DNA from: Enterobacter asburiae
Lineage (GTDB): Bacteria; Pseudomonadota; Gammaproteobacteria; Enterobacterales; Enterobacteriaceae
Direction: 5' to 3'
Length of the DNA: 64,000 nucleotides
NCBI GenBank assembly: GCA_011754535.1
Contig: JAAQVN010000001.1
Location: 1,798,001-1,862,000 of the forward strand
Made by a program: the position numbers and the translations under genes
In this document: positions 1 to 8,465 of the stretch, in pieces
Position numbering within the stretch: the first letter of the stretch is position 1
Layout of the letters: the number at the start of each line of letters is the position of its first letter
Notes under the pieces: model-generated
Seen by the model: the letters and a program-made list of their open reading frames with translations, nothing else
What the model was told of the DNA's origin: nothing
The model's database searches: none

Positions 1-2
1 GC

Positions 3-1079
3 CGCTATGAGGGCGCGCAGGAAGGGGCGCAGGCGGTACTGCTCGGCTCGCATCTGGATACCGTGCGCAACGCCGGGCGCTACGACGGCATGCTCGGGGT
101 GCTCACCGCCATCGAAGTGGTGGACAGCCTGCACCAGCAGGGTGTGCATCTGGCACAGGCCATCGAGATTGTCGGCTTTTGCGACGAAGAGGGCACCCGC
201 TTCGGCATTACGCTGTTAGGCAGCCGGGGACTGACGGGCACCTGGCCGCAGGGCTGGCTGGAAAAAGCCGACGCCAGCGGCATCAACGTGGCGCAGGCGA
301 TGACCCAGGTGGGGCTCGATCCCGCCCGCGTGTCGAATGCCGCGCGCCGTCAGGAGGATTTCAGCGCCTATCTGGAGCTGCATATTGAGCAGGGGCCGTG
401 TCTTGAGCAGGAGGCGCTCGCGCTTGGCGTGGTGGAAGCCATTAACGGCGCGCGTCGTCTGAACTGCCGCTTCACCGGCGAGGCCGGGCACGCGGGAACC
501 GTGCCGATGCATCACCGCAGGGACGCGCTGGCCGCCGCCGCCGAGTGGATGGTTATCATTGAAAACGCTACCCGACAGCAGGGCGGCAACCTGGTGGCGA
601 CGGTCGGGGAATTGCGCTGCCTGCCGGGGGCGGTGAACGTGATCCCCGGCGAGGTTGAGCTCTCGCTGGATATTCGCGGCCCGCAGGATGTGCCGCTGGA
701 TCGGTTGCTTGACGACCTGCTGGAACATGCCCAGGCGATCGCATCGCGCCGCGGGCTGGCGTTTAGCGCCGAGGAGTTTTACCGCATTGCCGCCACGCCG
801 TGCGATCGCCACCTGCAGAGCGTGCTGGGGGAGGCCGTAAAATCGGTACAGGAGCGGTCGCTCTCGCTGCCAAGCGGTGCGGGCCACGATGCGATTGCTA
901 TCGCGGAACGCTGGCCGGTAGGCATGCTCTTCGTGCGCTGCAGTGGAGGCGTCAGCCACCATCCGGCGGAATCGGTGATGGCTGAGGATGTCGCGCTGGC
1001 GATTGAGGCGTTTTCGCGCGCGGTGATTCAGCTGGCGGACCGCGTTACTCCAGCCCCAGCGTATATTGCGCGATCTTGA
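3..1079 (+). CDS. Allantoate amidohydrolase-like M20 metallohydrolase (5' truncated by window)
   Basis: The reading frame is open from the left window edge, so the N-terminus is missing. The protein belongs to the amidase/hydantoinase-carbamoylase branch of peptidase family M20, which removes a carbamoyl or ureido nitrogen from substrates such as allantoate or N-carbamoyl amino acids. The dinuclear metal ligands are visible in order: the His of GSHLDTV, the Asp of RYDG, the Glu pair of DEEGTRF, the His of ELHIEQG and the C-terminal His of GVSHHPAE. The dimerisation-domain signature GHAGTVPM is present. In Klebsiella a homologue (hpxK) works in purine catabolism; which ureide is used here cannot be told without the upstream genes. 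Its last 35 bp overlap the convergent mgtE-like gene. Confidence 0.85.
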   Translation, partial: RYEGAQEGAQAVLLGSHLDTVRNAGRYDGMLGVLTAIEVVDSLHQQGVHLAQAIEIVGFCDEEGTRFGITLLGSRGLTGTWPQGWLEKADASGINVAQAMTQVGLDPARVSNAARRQEDFSAYLELHIEQGPCLEQEALALGVVEAINGARRLNCRFTGEAGHAGTVPMHHRRDALAAAAEWMVIIENATRQQGGNLVATVGELRCLPGAVNVIPGEVELSLDIRGPQDVPLDRLLDDLLEHAQAIASRRGLAFSAEEFYRIAATPCDRHLQSVLGEAVKSVQERSLSLPSGAGHDAIAIAERWPVGMLFVRCSGGVSHHPAESVMAEDVALAIEAFSRAVIQLADRVTPAPAYIARS

Positions 1080-2046
1080 AGTAGATAATCAGCCCGGTAC
1101 CGTCGATAAGCGTCGCGATAAACGGCGCGGAGACGACCGCCGGGTCAATGCCGCAGCGCTTGAGCACCATTGGAATGACGGACGACACGATCGCGCTCCA
1201 GAGCGTAATGCACACCAGCGTCAGGCTGACGATAAGCGTAATTTCCAGCCCAATCCCCATCATCCAGGCGCGGATACACCCGGCGATACCGAGCGTCACG
1301 GCAATCATTAGCGAGGTGGTCATCTCTTTGCGCAGCACGCGGCCCACGTCGCGCAGACGCACTTCACCCAGCGCCATGGCGCGCACCAGCGTGGAGGTGA
1401 TCTGCGTTCCGCTGTTGCCGCCCGTGCCGATCAGCAGCGGAATAAAGAACGCCAGCGCGATGGCGGACTCCAGCGCTTCTTCAAAGTGCTGGATCACCGA
1501 GCTGGTGTAGGCTTCCGCGACAAACAGCAGCAGCAGCCAGACGGAGCGTTTCTTCCACAGGCTGAAGGCGCTGGTTTCCAGATAGGGCTTCTCCAGCGGC
1601 AGCGTCGCCCCCTGAAGCTGAGCATCTTCGGTGACGTCGTCTTCCAGCAGGTGGGCGATTTCGCGCTCGGTCAGGCAGCCGACGAGCTTGCCGTGGGTGA
1701 CCACGGGCACGACGTCCGCCTCGCCGTGGGCCAGCAGCCCGGCAACATCGGCACGTTCATCCTCCGGTTTAACCTGCAAAAACTGCGAAATCATCAGGCT
1801 TTTAATTGGCTGCACGGTATCCGTGACCTGCAATAATTTGCGCACGGCAATCATGCCCGCCAGGCGTCCATGGTCTTCAATAAAAATATGCGACGGAATA
1901 TCATCGTCTTTTAATTTTTCGAAGAATTGCTCGCGCGCCAGCGCGACGCATAATGAAATGTCGAGGACGATAAAATCGGTATTCATATATTGCGCGACCG
2001 CGCTGTCATTGAATGCCAGGTTCTGGTTGTGAATAGCGTAAGACAT
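1045..2046 (-). CDS. mgtE: MgtE/SLC41-type magnesium transporter
   Basis: Inner-membrane Mg2+ channel/transporter, 333 residues. The N-terminal half carries a CBS-domain pair (about residues 20-150) that senses cytoplasmic Mg2+ in the family; the C-terminal half has about five membrane segments with the family signature IGTGGNSGTQ in the pore helix and the final PFIATLIDGTGLIIYF segment. It lacks the long N-terminal superhelical MgtE_N domain of Thermus MgtE, so it is a short-form member. The ATG at 2046 was chosen because AAGGGA lies just upstream; a longer frame to 2154 would run through the predicted riboswitch. The 3' end overlaps the convergent amidohydrolase gene by 35 bp. Confidence 0.88.
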   Translation of the reverse strand: MSYAIHNQNLAFNDSAVAQYMNTDFIVLDISLCVALAREQFFEKLKDDDIPSHIFIEDHGRLAGMIAVRKLLQVTDTVQPIKSLMISQFLQVKPEDERADVAGLLAHGEADVVPVVTHGKLVGCLTEREIAHLLEDDVTEDAQLQGATLPLEKPYLETSAFSLWKKRSVWLLLLFVAEAYTSSVIQHFEEALESAIALAFFIPLLIGTGGNSGTQITSTLVRAMALGEVRLRDVGRVLRKEMTTSLMIAVTLGIAGCIRAWMMGIGLEITLIVSLTLVCITLWSAIVSSVIPMVLKRCGIDPAVVSAPFIATLIDGTGLIIYFKIAQYTLGLE

Positions 2047-2104
2047 AGTGAATTCCCTTTGAATAATAACATCTCTCAGGGGCGAGCAAGACAGGGCATG
2101 TCGA

Positions 2105-2275
2105 AGAGGAGATCCCCACGTCCTGGGTTCAGCACTGTACACCGTATCCCGCAAGGGAAGTTATACTGACAAAGCCTTGATTCGACAGTGCCTGTTTTAC
2201 CCTGTGCCGGTTCTCTCGAACCCACCAGAGCGATAACGTGTATTTGTACAGGAGCCTCGCCATAACGAGATCGTT
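2105..2275 (-). promoter_or_regulatory. M-box (ykoK-type) Mg2+ riboswitch candidate in the mgtE leader
   Basis: Read on the minus strand, the leader contains the block GGCGAGGCTCCTGTACAAAT (around 2263-2244), followed by a GTAAAACAGGCA segment and ATCAAGGCTTTGTC. These match, in order, the conserved core blocks of the M-box aptamer (GGUGAGGCUCCUAUACAAA, AACAGG, AUUAAGGCUUGU) as I remember them. M-boxes sense Mg2+ and switch off Mg2+ transporter genes, and the next gene is an MgtE transporter. Boundaries are approximate. I see no clear intrinsic terminator between the aptamer and the start at 2046, so the expression platform may act on translation or through Rho. Confidence 0.78.
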
Positions 2276-2435
2276 GTAAAACGAGAGAAATAATACGCTT
2301 ATTTGATATTACCGCTCGGGAAATTAAATAATGTTTAAGAACGGTTTAGGAGAATCTTATTAATAAAGCGTTGACGGTTTATTTAAGGTAATTCTTTTCT
2401 AATGGAGGATTATATAATCAACGGAGGAGAGGAAA

Positions 2436-2939
2436 ATGGCGTGGTTTGATAATCTGCTGAATCATTTTGCGCTGTATCCGGCACATCTGTTCGCGCTGTT
2501 ATTCGTGATGGCGCTGAGCAAGTCGACGGTGCTGGTCTCCTCCGTGTTGCCGCCCGCCTCGGTGATGCTGCTGGCGGGCATAACCGTCAGCCACGGGAGC
2601 ATGCATCCTGCGCTGGCGTGGCTCGCCGTGGTGCTGGGGGCAACGGCGGGGTCGGTGCTGAATTACCATATCGGCCAGCTGATGGGGCACACCCGGCTGG
2701 TCACGCGTTTCACCTCAAAGCATGCCGATAAGTTCTTGCGGGTACAGCATCAGCTGCAAAAGAACGGCGTTGTTGTGCTGTTTACGTCGCGCTTTCTGGC
2801 GGTGTTGCGTTATATCGTGCCGCTGGCGGCGGGGATGCTCAGGCTGAACGCCGTCAAGGTCTACGCCGTCAGCCTGCTTTCCGCCAGCGCGTGGGCGGCG
2901 CTGTATGTCGGCGCGGTCACCGGCATCAGCGCCTTTTGA
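2436..2939 (+). CDS. DedA-family membrane protein (short form)
   Basis: A 167-residue integral membrane protein of the DedA/SNARE-associated (VTT) family, which includes lipid flippases/scramblases needed for envelope homeostasis. The family features seen are the early membrane segment with the SVLPPASVMLLAG region, and the later segment with SRFLAVLRYIVPLAAGM, which corresponds to the conserved F-x-R-[FL]-x-P-x-[LVA]-R motif. A strong GGAGGAGAGG lies 6 bases before the ATG. It is divergent from mgtE and shares a 390-bp intergenic region with the M-box. The specific substrate is unknown. Confidence 0.8.
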   Translation: MAWFDNLLNHFALYPAHLFALLFVMALSKSTVLVSSVLPPASVMLLAGITVSHGSMHPALAWLAVVLGATAGSVLNYHIGQLMGHTRLVTRFTSKHADKFLRVQHQLQKNGVVVLFTSRFLAVLRYIVPLAAGMLRLNAVKVYAVSLLSASAWAALYVGAVTGISAF

Positions 2940-2940
2940 G

Positions 2941-3690
2941 TTACAGACTTCCCATACCGCCGTCCACCAGCAGCTCCGTCCCTACCGTGTAGCTCGACTC
3001 GTCTGACGCCAGATAGAGCGCGGCTTTTGCCAGCTCCGTCGTCGAGCCCATTCTGCCGAGCGGCACCAGCTTGATGATGTCCGCCATCATCGCGCTAAGC
3101 GTCTCTTCGCTTAAGCCTGTCTTCGTAAACGCCGGGGTTTCCACCGGGCCGGGGCTCAGGCCGTTGACGCGGATCCCGCGCGGCAGCAGCTCCGCCGACA
3201 GGGTGCGCGCCAGCGACAGCAGGGCGGCCTTGCTCGCGGCATACACGCTGCTGGTGGGCAGGCCGATGCGCGTGCTCACGGAGCCGCAGAGGATCACCGA
3301 CGACGGATTATTCAGCAGCGGCAGCAGCGCCTGAATTAAAAAGAACGGTCCCTTCAGGTTGATGCCCATCAGGCGGTCCCAGGCTTCTTCCTGCCACGCT
3401 TCCAGCGGCGCGTGCGTCACGTCGCCTGCGTTGAGAAACACCGCGTCCAGGCGCGGCCAGCGGGCGGCGAGGGTTTCCGCCAGCGCGCGTTGCGCTGTGA
3501 TATCTCCCGCATCGGTCGGGATCACCCAGGCCTTATCGCCCAGAATACGTTCTGCTTCGGCAAGGGTGGCCGGGTTGCGTCCGGTCACGGCGACGTGCGC
3601 CCCTTCGGCGATAAACGCCTGCGCGGTGGCAAGACCAATGCCGCTGGTGCCGCCGGTAATCAGCGTATATTTATCTGTTAAACGACCCAT
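2941..3690 (-). CDS. Short-chain dehydrogenase/reductase (SDR), divergent from an HxlR regulator
   Basis: A 249-residue classical SDR. The NAD(P)-binding TGGTSGIG motif lies at about residues 12-19, NAG in the middle, the active-site Ser in CGSVS and the YAASK catalytic Tyr/Lys at about 150-155, and the PGPVETPAF loop follows. The C-terminus LLVDGGM is typical. The ATG at 3690 has GGAGAAGAAC just upstream; the upstream in-frame methionine at 3723 lacks a ribosome site. It is transcribed away from an HxlR regulator with a palindrome between them, so regulation by that protein in response to a reactive or aromatic compound is likely. The substrate is unknown. Confidence 0.85.
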   Translation of the reverse strand: MGRLTDKYTLITGGTSGIGLATAQAFIAEGAHVAVTGRNPATLAEAERILGDKAWVIPTDAGDITAQRALAETLAARWPRLDAVFLNAGDVTHAPLEAWQEEAWDRLMGINLKGPFFLIQALLPLLNNPSSVILCGSVSTRIGLPTSSVYAASKAALLSLARTLSAELLPRGIRVNGLSPGPVETPAFTKTGLSEETLSAMMADIIKLVPLGRMGSTTELAKAALYLASDESSYTVGTELLVDGGMGSL

Positions 3691-3733
3691 GTTCTTCTCC
3701 TGAAAAGTCACTGGAGAAAGCACTATAGAAACG

Positions 3734-3772
3734 TTAGTATCGAAAGGAAACCAGGTACCAAATGGATACTAA
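3734..3772. promoter_or_regulatory. Inverted repeat in the SDR/HxlR divergent promoter
   Basis: TTAGTATC (3734-3741) and GATACTAA (3765-3772) form a perfect 8-bp inverted repeat with 23 bases between, and a GGTACC palindrome (3754-3759) sits near the centre. GTATC/GATAC arms are typical of HxlR-family operators, so this is the probable binding site of the product of the gene at 3791. Confidence 0.6.
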
Positions 3773-3790
3773 AGAGGCAAGAGGTGTGCT

Positions 3791-4150
3791 ATGGCGGAAA
3801 TGCTGACTGAGTGCTGTGAAAAAAAATCTGAGGTTTATACCTGCCCGATGACGCAGTTTGTCAACCTGATTTCCGGCAAGTGGGCAATCCCGATCCTCTA
3901 TCGCCTGATTGTGATCAACGCGCCCGTCCGCTTCGGCGATCTGCTGCGGGCGGCTGCCCCCATCACCCAGAAAGAGCTGACGAAGCAGCTGCGCCTGTTT
4001 GAACAGCGCGGGCTGGTGACGCGGACGGTCTACCCGGAGATCCCGCCGCGCGTGGAGTATCAGATAACCGGGCTGGGGTTAACCCTTCAGGACGCACTCT
4101 CCCCGCTGGCCGCCTGGATGAGCGAGTACGGCGACCAGCTGGAGCGTTAA
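3791..4150 (+). CDS. HxlR-family transcriptional regulator
   Basis: A 119-residue winged-helix protein of the HxlR/YodB/HypR family. The family signature runs from CPMTQFVNLISGKWAIPIL through RFGDLLRA, ITQKELTKQLR (recognition helix) and the wing region RTVYPEIPPRVEYQIT. Cys residues at about positions 9 and 18 (the second in TCPMT, the position used for redox or electrophile sensing in YodB/HypR) are present, so thiol sensing is possible but not shown. AGAGG lies 6 bases before the ATG. It is divergent from the SDR gene at 2941-3690, its likely target. Confidence 0.88.
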   Translation: MAEMLTECCEKKSEVYTCPMTQFVNLISGKWAIPILYRLIVINAPVRFGDLLRAAAPITQKELTKQLRLFEQRGLVTRTVYPEIPPRVEYQITGLGLTLQDALSPLAAWMSEYGDQLER

Positions 4151-4151
4151 G

Positions 4152-4946
4152 CTACTGCCTCACGTAGCGCGGTGCCGGAATACCTGTGCGCGCGCTGTTA
4201 AACAGCTCAAGGCGTGCCGCTTCGTAGCGATCCCACAGGCCTGCGTCATGCATCGGCGGAATAGTGATCGCTTCGCCCTGATCCAGACCCACCAGCGACG
4301 CATCGACCATATCGTCGGTGGTCATCACCGACCCTTCCGGCAAATCGTTCACCGTAACCCCTGAATGGCTCCAGATCTCCGTCGCCGTGGCGGCGGGCAG
4401 CACCGCCTGAATGCGCACGCTGCTGTCGGCAAATTCTTCCTGCAGCCCACGGGTAAAGCTCAGCACCCAGGCTTTGGTGGCGCTGTAGAGCGCGCTGCCC
4501 GCACGGACATGCAGCGATAGCACAGAGGCGATATTGATCAGCGTCCCGCGATTGTTCTGCGCCAGACGGGGCAGGATGGCGTAGGTCAGACGCATCAGCG
4601 CCGTGGTGTTGAGGGTATTGATGGCCTGGTGCTGCGCCACATCGCCCGCGAGGAACGGCGCCATCTGTGCGGTGCCCGCGTTGTTTACCAGCGTATCGAT
4701 GGCGGTATTGCTGCGTAGCTCCTCTTCCACGGCGCGGATCCCGGCTTCATCGGTGAGATCGGCCACCAGAATGTCGACGGCCACGCCATAGCGCGCGCGC
4801 AGGTCGGCAGCGAGGGTTTTCAGGCGTTCCTCGCGGCGGGCAACCAGCACCAGGTTGGCACCGCGCGCGGCAAGACGATCGGCATAAACGGCACCGATCC
4901 CGGAAGAGGCACCCGTAATCAGGGCGGTAGTGATTTGCGTAGTCAT
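4152..4946 (-). CDS. Short-chain dehydrogenase/reductase (second SDR module)
   Basis: A 264-residue SDR with the TGASSGIG cofactor loop at residues 12-19, ARREER after the second strand (the Arg residues suggest NADP preference), NNAGTA, and the catalytic Ser-Tyr-Lys in the order IASVLSLHVRAGSALYSATK. AGGTAA lies before the ATG. It ends one base after the convergent HxlR gene. The HxlR gene upstream (5071-5514) points the same way, and a perfect palindrome of the same type lies before each of the two, so this pair looks like a regulator with its target. The substrate is unknown. Confidence 0.85.
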   Translation of the reverse strand: MTTQITTALITGASSGIGAVYADRLAARGANLVLVARREERLKTLAADLRARYGVAVDILVADLTDEAGIRAVEEELRSNTAIDTLVNNAGTAQMAPFLAGDVAQHQAINTLNTTALMRLTYAILPRLAQNNRGTLINIASVLSLHVRAGSALYSATKAWVLSFTRGLQEEFADSSVRIQAVLPAATATEIWSHSGVTVNDLPEGSVMTTDDMVDASLVGLDQGEAITIPPMHDAGLWDRYEAARLELFNSARTGIPAPRYVRQ

Positions 4947-4979
4947 CGTGTGTTACCTCAAAGCAAAGTGGATTATTTG

Positions 4980-4994
4980 GTTTCAATATGAAAC
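4980..4994. promoter_or_regulatory. Palindromic operator GTTTCA-N3-TGAAAC before the second SDR
   Basis: GTTTCAATATGAAAC is a perfect 15-bp palindrome about 34 bp upstream of the SDR start. The same architecture (GTTTNA-N3-TNAAAC) recurs at 5538-5552 before the HxlR gene, and a degenerate version, GGTTTTATAATGCAACC, lies at about 5016-5032. This points to one HxlR regulator controlling both genes. Confidence 0.65.
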
Positions 4995-5070
4995 TGAATT
5001 AACTCTCCGCTATTTGGTTTTATAATGCAACCATTTTGCTGGGCATTTTGTGCTTTGCCGTCGGGAACGA

Positions 5071-5514
5071 TCAGGAGGGGAGTTTAGCCACGATCTCTTC
5101 AGGTGTCAGTTCGCGCCCGTCGTCGGCGATAAGCTTCAGTTTACGCAGCGGTTTGCGCTGTTCGCTATCGACCAGCACGGTGCCGCATTCGTTTTCCGCA
5201 AACAAAAATTCATTGCCCCACTGGGAGAGGGCGACCAGCACCGTTTGCAGGGCGCGCCCTTTATCGGTCAGGACATACTCCTGCCAGGCGCTGCCATCGG
5301 AGGCGGGCTGCAGTTGGAGTATCCCTTCGTCGACCAGCAGTTTTAGCCGCGTGGTCAGCATGTTTTTCGCGATACCGAGGCTTTTCTGGAACTCGCCGAA
5401 GCGTTTAATCCCGCGCAGCGCGTCGCGTACAATCAGCAGCGACCACCAGTCGCCGATGATATCCAGCGAACGGGCGACGGGGCAGGTGCTCTCTTCAAGG
5501 CGGGTACGTTTCAC
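5071..5514 (-). CDS. HxlR-family transcriptional regulator (second module)
   Basis: A 147-residue winged-helix regulator. The N-terminus CPVARSLDIIGDWWSLLIVRDA is the typical HxlR opening with one conserved Cys; FGEFQKSLGIAKNMLTTRLK is the helix-turn-helix. The GTG at 5514 was chosen because GGAG lies 8 bases upstream; the TTG at 5520 would sit only 2 bases from it. It has an extra C-terminal stretch of about 35 residues compared with the first HxlR protein of the window. It precedes the SDR gene on the same strand, and identical-type palindromes in front of both support autoregulation plus control of the SDR. Confidence 0.85.
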   Translation of the reverse strand: MKRTRLEESTCPVARSLDIIGDWWSLLIVRDALRGIKRFGEFQKSLGIAKNMLTTRLKLLVDEGILQLQPASDGSAWQEYVLTDKGRALQTVLVALSQWGNEFLFAENECGTVLVDSEQRKPLRKLKLIADDGRELTPEEIVAKLPS

Positions 5515-5537
5515 GGTCAATTCTCCGGTGGTGTGTG

Positions 5538-5552
5538 GTTTTATTATAAAAC
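5538..5552. promoter_or_regulatory. Palindromic operator GTTTTA-N3-TAAAAC before the HxlR gene
   Basis: GTTTTATTATAAAAC is a perfect 15-bp palindrome 23 bp upstream of the HxlR start, matching the site at 4980-4994 in arm sequence and spacing. It is the likely autoregulatory site. Confidence 0.6.
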
Positions 5553-5666
5553 TTATTGGTACCCACCGTAAGCACGTTAATTATCAGTTTGAGAAATGCT
5601 TCCCGAAAAAACTGTCACGAATCTGTCACACTCACTGGAACATTAAAAAAGCGTGAGGAACGAGGG

Positions 5667-6908
5667 ATGAGAAAAGCACTACTCGCAGTTGCCGTGGCAG
5701 TTACCCTTTCAATGACCTTTGGCGCACAGGCGCAGGAGACGCCGGAAGGCTATCAACTGGAGCAGGTGTTAATCATGAGCCGTCACAACCTGCGTGCGCC
5801 GCTCGCCAATAACGGCAGTGTGCTGGAGCAGTCCACGCCGAAGCAGTGGCCGGAGTGGGAAGTGCCGGGCGGTCAGCTCACTACCAAGGGTGGCGTGCTG
5901 GAAGTCTATATGGGCCATTACATGCGCGAGTGGCTGGCGCAGCAGGGGATGGTGAAGACGGGAGAGTGCCCGCCAGCAGATAGCGTGTATGCTTACGCCA
6001 ACAGCCTGCAGCGTACCGTCGCGACCGCGCAGTTCTTCATTACCGGTGCGTTCCCGGGCTGCGACGTTCCCGTACATCATCAGGAAAAAATGGGCACCAT
6101 GGACCCGACCTTTAATCCGGTGATTACCGACAACTCGCCGGAATTCCGCGAAAAAGCGCTGAAGGCGATGGAGACCGAGCGGCAGAAAATGCAGCTTGGT
6201 GAAAGCTATAAGCTGCTGGAGCAGATGACGAACTACGCGGATTCCCCGTCCTGCAAGGAGAAAAAGGTCTGCTCGCTGGCAGACGCGAAAGATGCCTTCA
6301 GCGCCGACTATGAAAAAGAGCCTGGCGTGTCCGGGCCGCTGAAGGTGGGTAACTCGCTGGTGGACGCGTTCACGCTGCAGTATTACGAAGGCTTCCCGGC
6401 CGACCAGGTGGCCTGGGGCGAAATCAAAACCGACCAGCAGTGGCGCGTGCTGTCGAAGCTGAAGAACGGTTATCAGGACTCGCTGTTTACCTCGACCGAG
6501 GTGGCGCAAAACGTGGCGAAGCCGCTGGTGAAATATATCGATAAAACCCTGGTCACCGAACAGGCAAAAGCGCCGAAAATCACCCTGCTGGTGGGGCACG
6601 ATTCGAACATCGCTTCACTGCTCACCGCGCTGGATTTCAAGCCGTATCAGCTGCACGACCAGCAGGAGCGTACCCCGATTGGTGGCAAAATTGTCTTCCA
6701 GCGCTGGCATGACAAAAACAGCAATCAGGAGCTGATGAAAATTGAGTATGTCTATCAGAGCTCGGAGCAGCTGCGAAACGCCAGCGTGCTCTCGCTGCAG
6801 TCGCCCGCGCAGCGCGTGACGCTGGAGCTGAAGGGCTGCCCGGTGGATGCGAACGGCTTCTGTCCTGTCGATAAATTCAATGCGGTGATGAATAACGCGG
6901 CGAAGTAA
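5667..6908 (+). CDS. agp: Periplasmic glucose-1-phosphatase Agp
   Basis: Histidine acid phosphatase that hydrolyses glucose 1-phosphate (and phytate) in the periplasm. The 413-residue length equals E. coli Agp. Residues 1-22 form a Sec signal peptide ending AQA. The catalytic RHNLRAP motif lies at residues 39-45 (nucleophilic His40) and the second catalytic motif GHDSN lies in the C-terminal third. Six or more Cys residues fit periplasmic disulphides. GAGGAACGAGGG precedes the ATG at 5667; the upstream methionine at 5556 is not part of the protein. A GC-rich hairpin follows the stop, and the convergent yccJ-wrbA pair has the same arrangement as in E. coli. Confidence 0.96.
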   Translation: MRKALLAVAVAVTLSMTFGAQAQETPEGYQLEQVLIMSRHNLRAPLANNGSVLEQSTPKQWPEWEVPGGQLTTKGGVLEVYMGHYMREWLAQQGMVKTGECPPADSVYAYANSLQRTVATAQFFITGAFPGCDVPVHHQEKMGTMDPTFNPVITDNSPEFREKALKAMETERQKMQLGESYKLLEQMTNYADSPSCKEKKVCSLADAKDAFSADYEKEPGVSGPLKVGNSLVDAFTLQYYEGFPADQVAWGEIKTDQQWRVLSKLKNGYQDSLFTSTEVAQNVAKPLVKYIDKTLVTEQAKAPKITLLVGHDSNIASLLTALDFKPYQLHDQQERTPIGGKIVFQRWHDKNSNQELMKIEYVYQSSEQLRNASVLSLQSPAQRVTLELKGCPVDANGFCPVDKFNAVMNNAAK

Positions 6909-6915
6909 AGGAGAA

Positions 6916-6935
6916 CCCCCCGCTGCGGCGGGGGG
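6916..6935. terminator. Hairpin between agp and yccJ
   Basis: CCCCCCGC and GCGGGGGG form a perfect 8-bp stem around a TGCG loop between the convergent stops of agp and yccJ. There is no strong U-tract on either side, so termination efficiency is uncertain. Confidence 0.55.
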
Positions 6936-6941
6936 AAACGC

Positions 6942-7169
6942 TTAAACGTTTTTACGTTCGATGGTTTGCTCGCCCCAGAAGAGCGAGTCTTTGTCCGTTT
7001 TTTCGAAGGCGCGCACCAGCACTTCGTCGCTGCCTTCTTCCCAAATCTGCTCCGCCAGCTTTTCATCGTACTTCGCGACTTCAAAGATAGCTTCGGCAAT
7101 CTCCGGAGAGGTATTGCGTAAACTTGCCCATTCGCCCACGCGGTGAGCTTTGGATTCTTGAGTTGGCAT
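6942..7169 (-). CDS. yccJ: YccJ, small conserved protein
   Basis: A 75-residue cytoplasmic protein nearly identical in layout to E. coli YccJ (starts MPTQESKAH, ends TIERKNV). Its function is not known; it is acidic and helical with no membrane segment. It lies 20 bp downstream of wrbA on the same strand with its own AGGAGGA site, so the two are co-transcribed, as in E. coli where the pair belongs to the stationary-phase (RpoS) response. Confidence 0.95.
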   Translation of the reverse strand: MPTQESKAHRVGEWASLRNTSPEIAEAIFEVAKYDEKLAEQIWEEGSDEVLVRAFEKTDKDSLFWGEQTIERKNV

Positions 7170-7189
7170 GCTTGTCCTCCTGTTGGGTA

Positions 7190-8176
<987 letters not shown>

Positions 8177-8347
8177 ATGGCAAACCATCGTGGTGGTTCA
8201 GGTAATTTCGCTGAAGACCGTGAAAGAGCATCAGAAGCAGGTCGTAAAGGTGGCCAGCACAGCGGGGGGAACTTCAAAAATGACCCTCAGCGCGCATCAG
8301 AGGCTGGTAAAAAAGGGGGGAAAAACAGCCACGGCAGCAGTAAGTAA
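8177..8347 (+). CDS. ymdF: YmdF, KGG-repeat stress protein
   Basis: A 56-residue hydrophilic protein of the YciG/YmdF (KGG, Con-10-like) family. It contains two copies of a repeat of the form GNF-(A/K)-x-D-x-x-R-A-S-E-A-G-x-K-G-G, at about residues 9-26 and 31-48. Family members are RpoS-dependent and linked to stress resistance and, in Salmonella and E. coli, motility; the mechanism is unknown. CTGGAGG lies 8 bases before the ATG. A strong terminator follows. The position next to wrbA is the same as in E. coli. Confidence 0.93.
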   Translation: MANHRGGSGNFAEDRERASEAGRKGGQHSGGNFKNDPQRASEAGKKGGKNSHGSSK

Positions 8348-8367
8348 CACGCCGGGTTGACTCCCTG

Positions 8368-8395
8368 CCGCCGGGTTTCCCCCGGCGGTTTTTTT
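8368..8395 (+). terminator. Rho-independent terminator of ymdF
   Basis: CCGCCGGG and CCCGGCGG form an 8-bp stem with a TTTCC loop followed by seven T residues. Confidence 0.9.
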
Positions 8396-8465
8396 ATTTC
8401 TGCAACATTGAACTGTAACCAAAGGCGACGCACACTAGAGAATTGATCTCACTTGCTGGTGCCGC

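Noticed and set aside
2047..2154. N-terminal extension of MgtE to 2154
   Set aside because: The added 36 residues overlap the 3' end of the predicted riboswitch, lack a ribosome site, and are unlike any transporter N-terminus.
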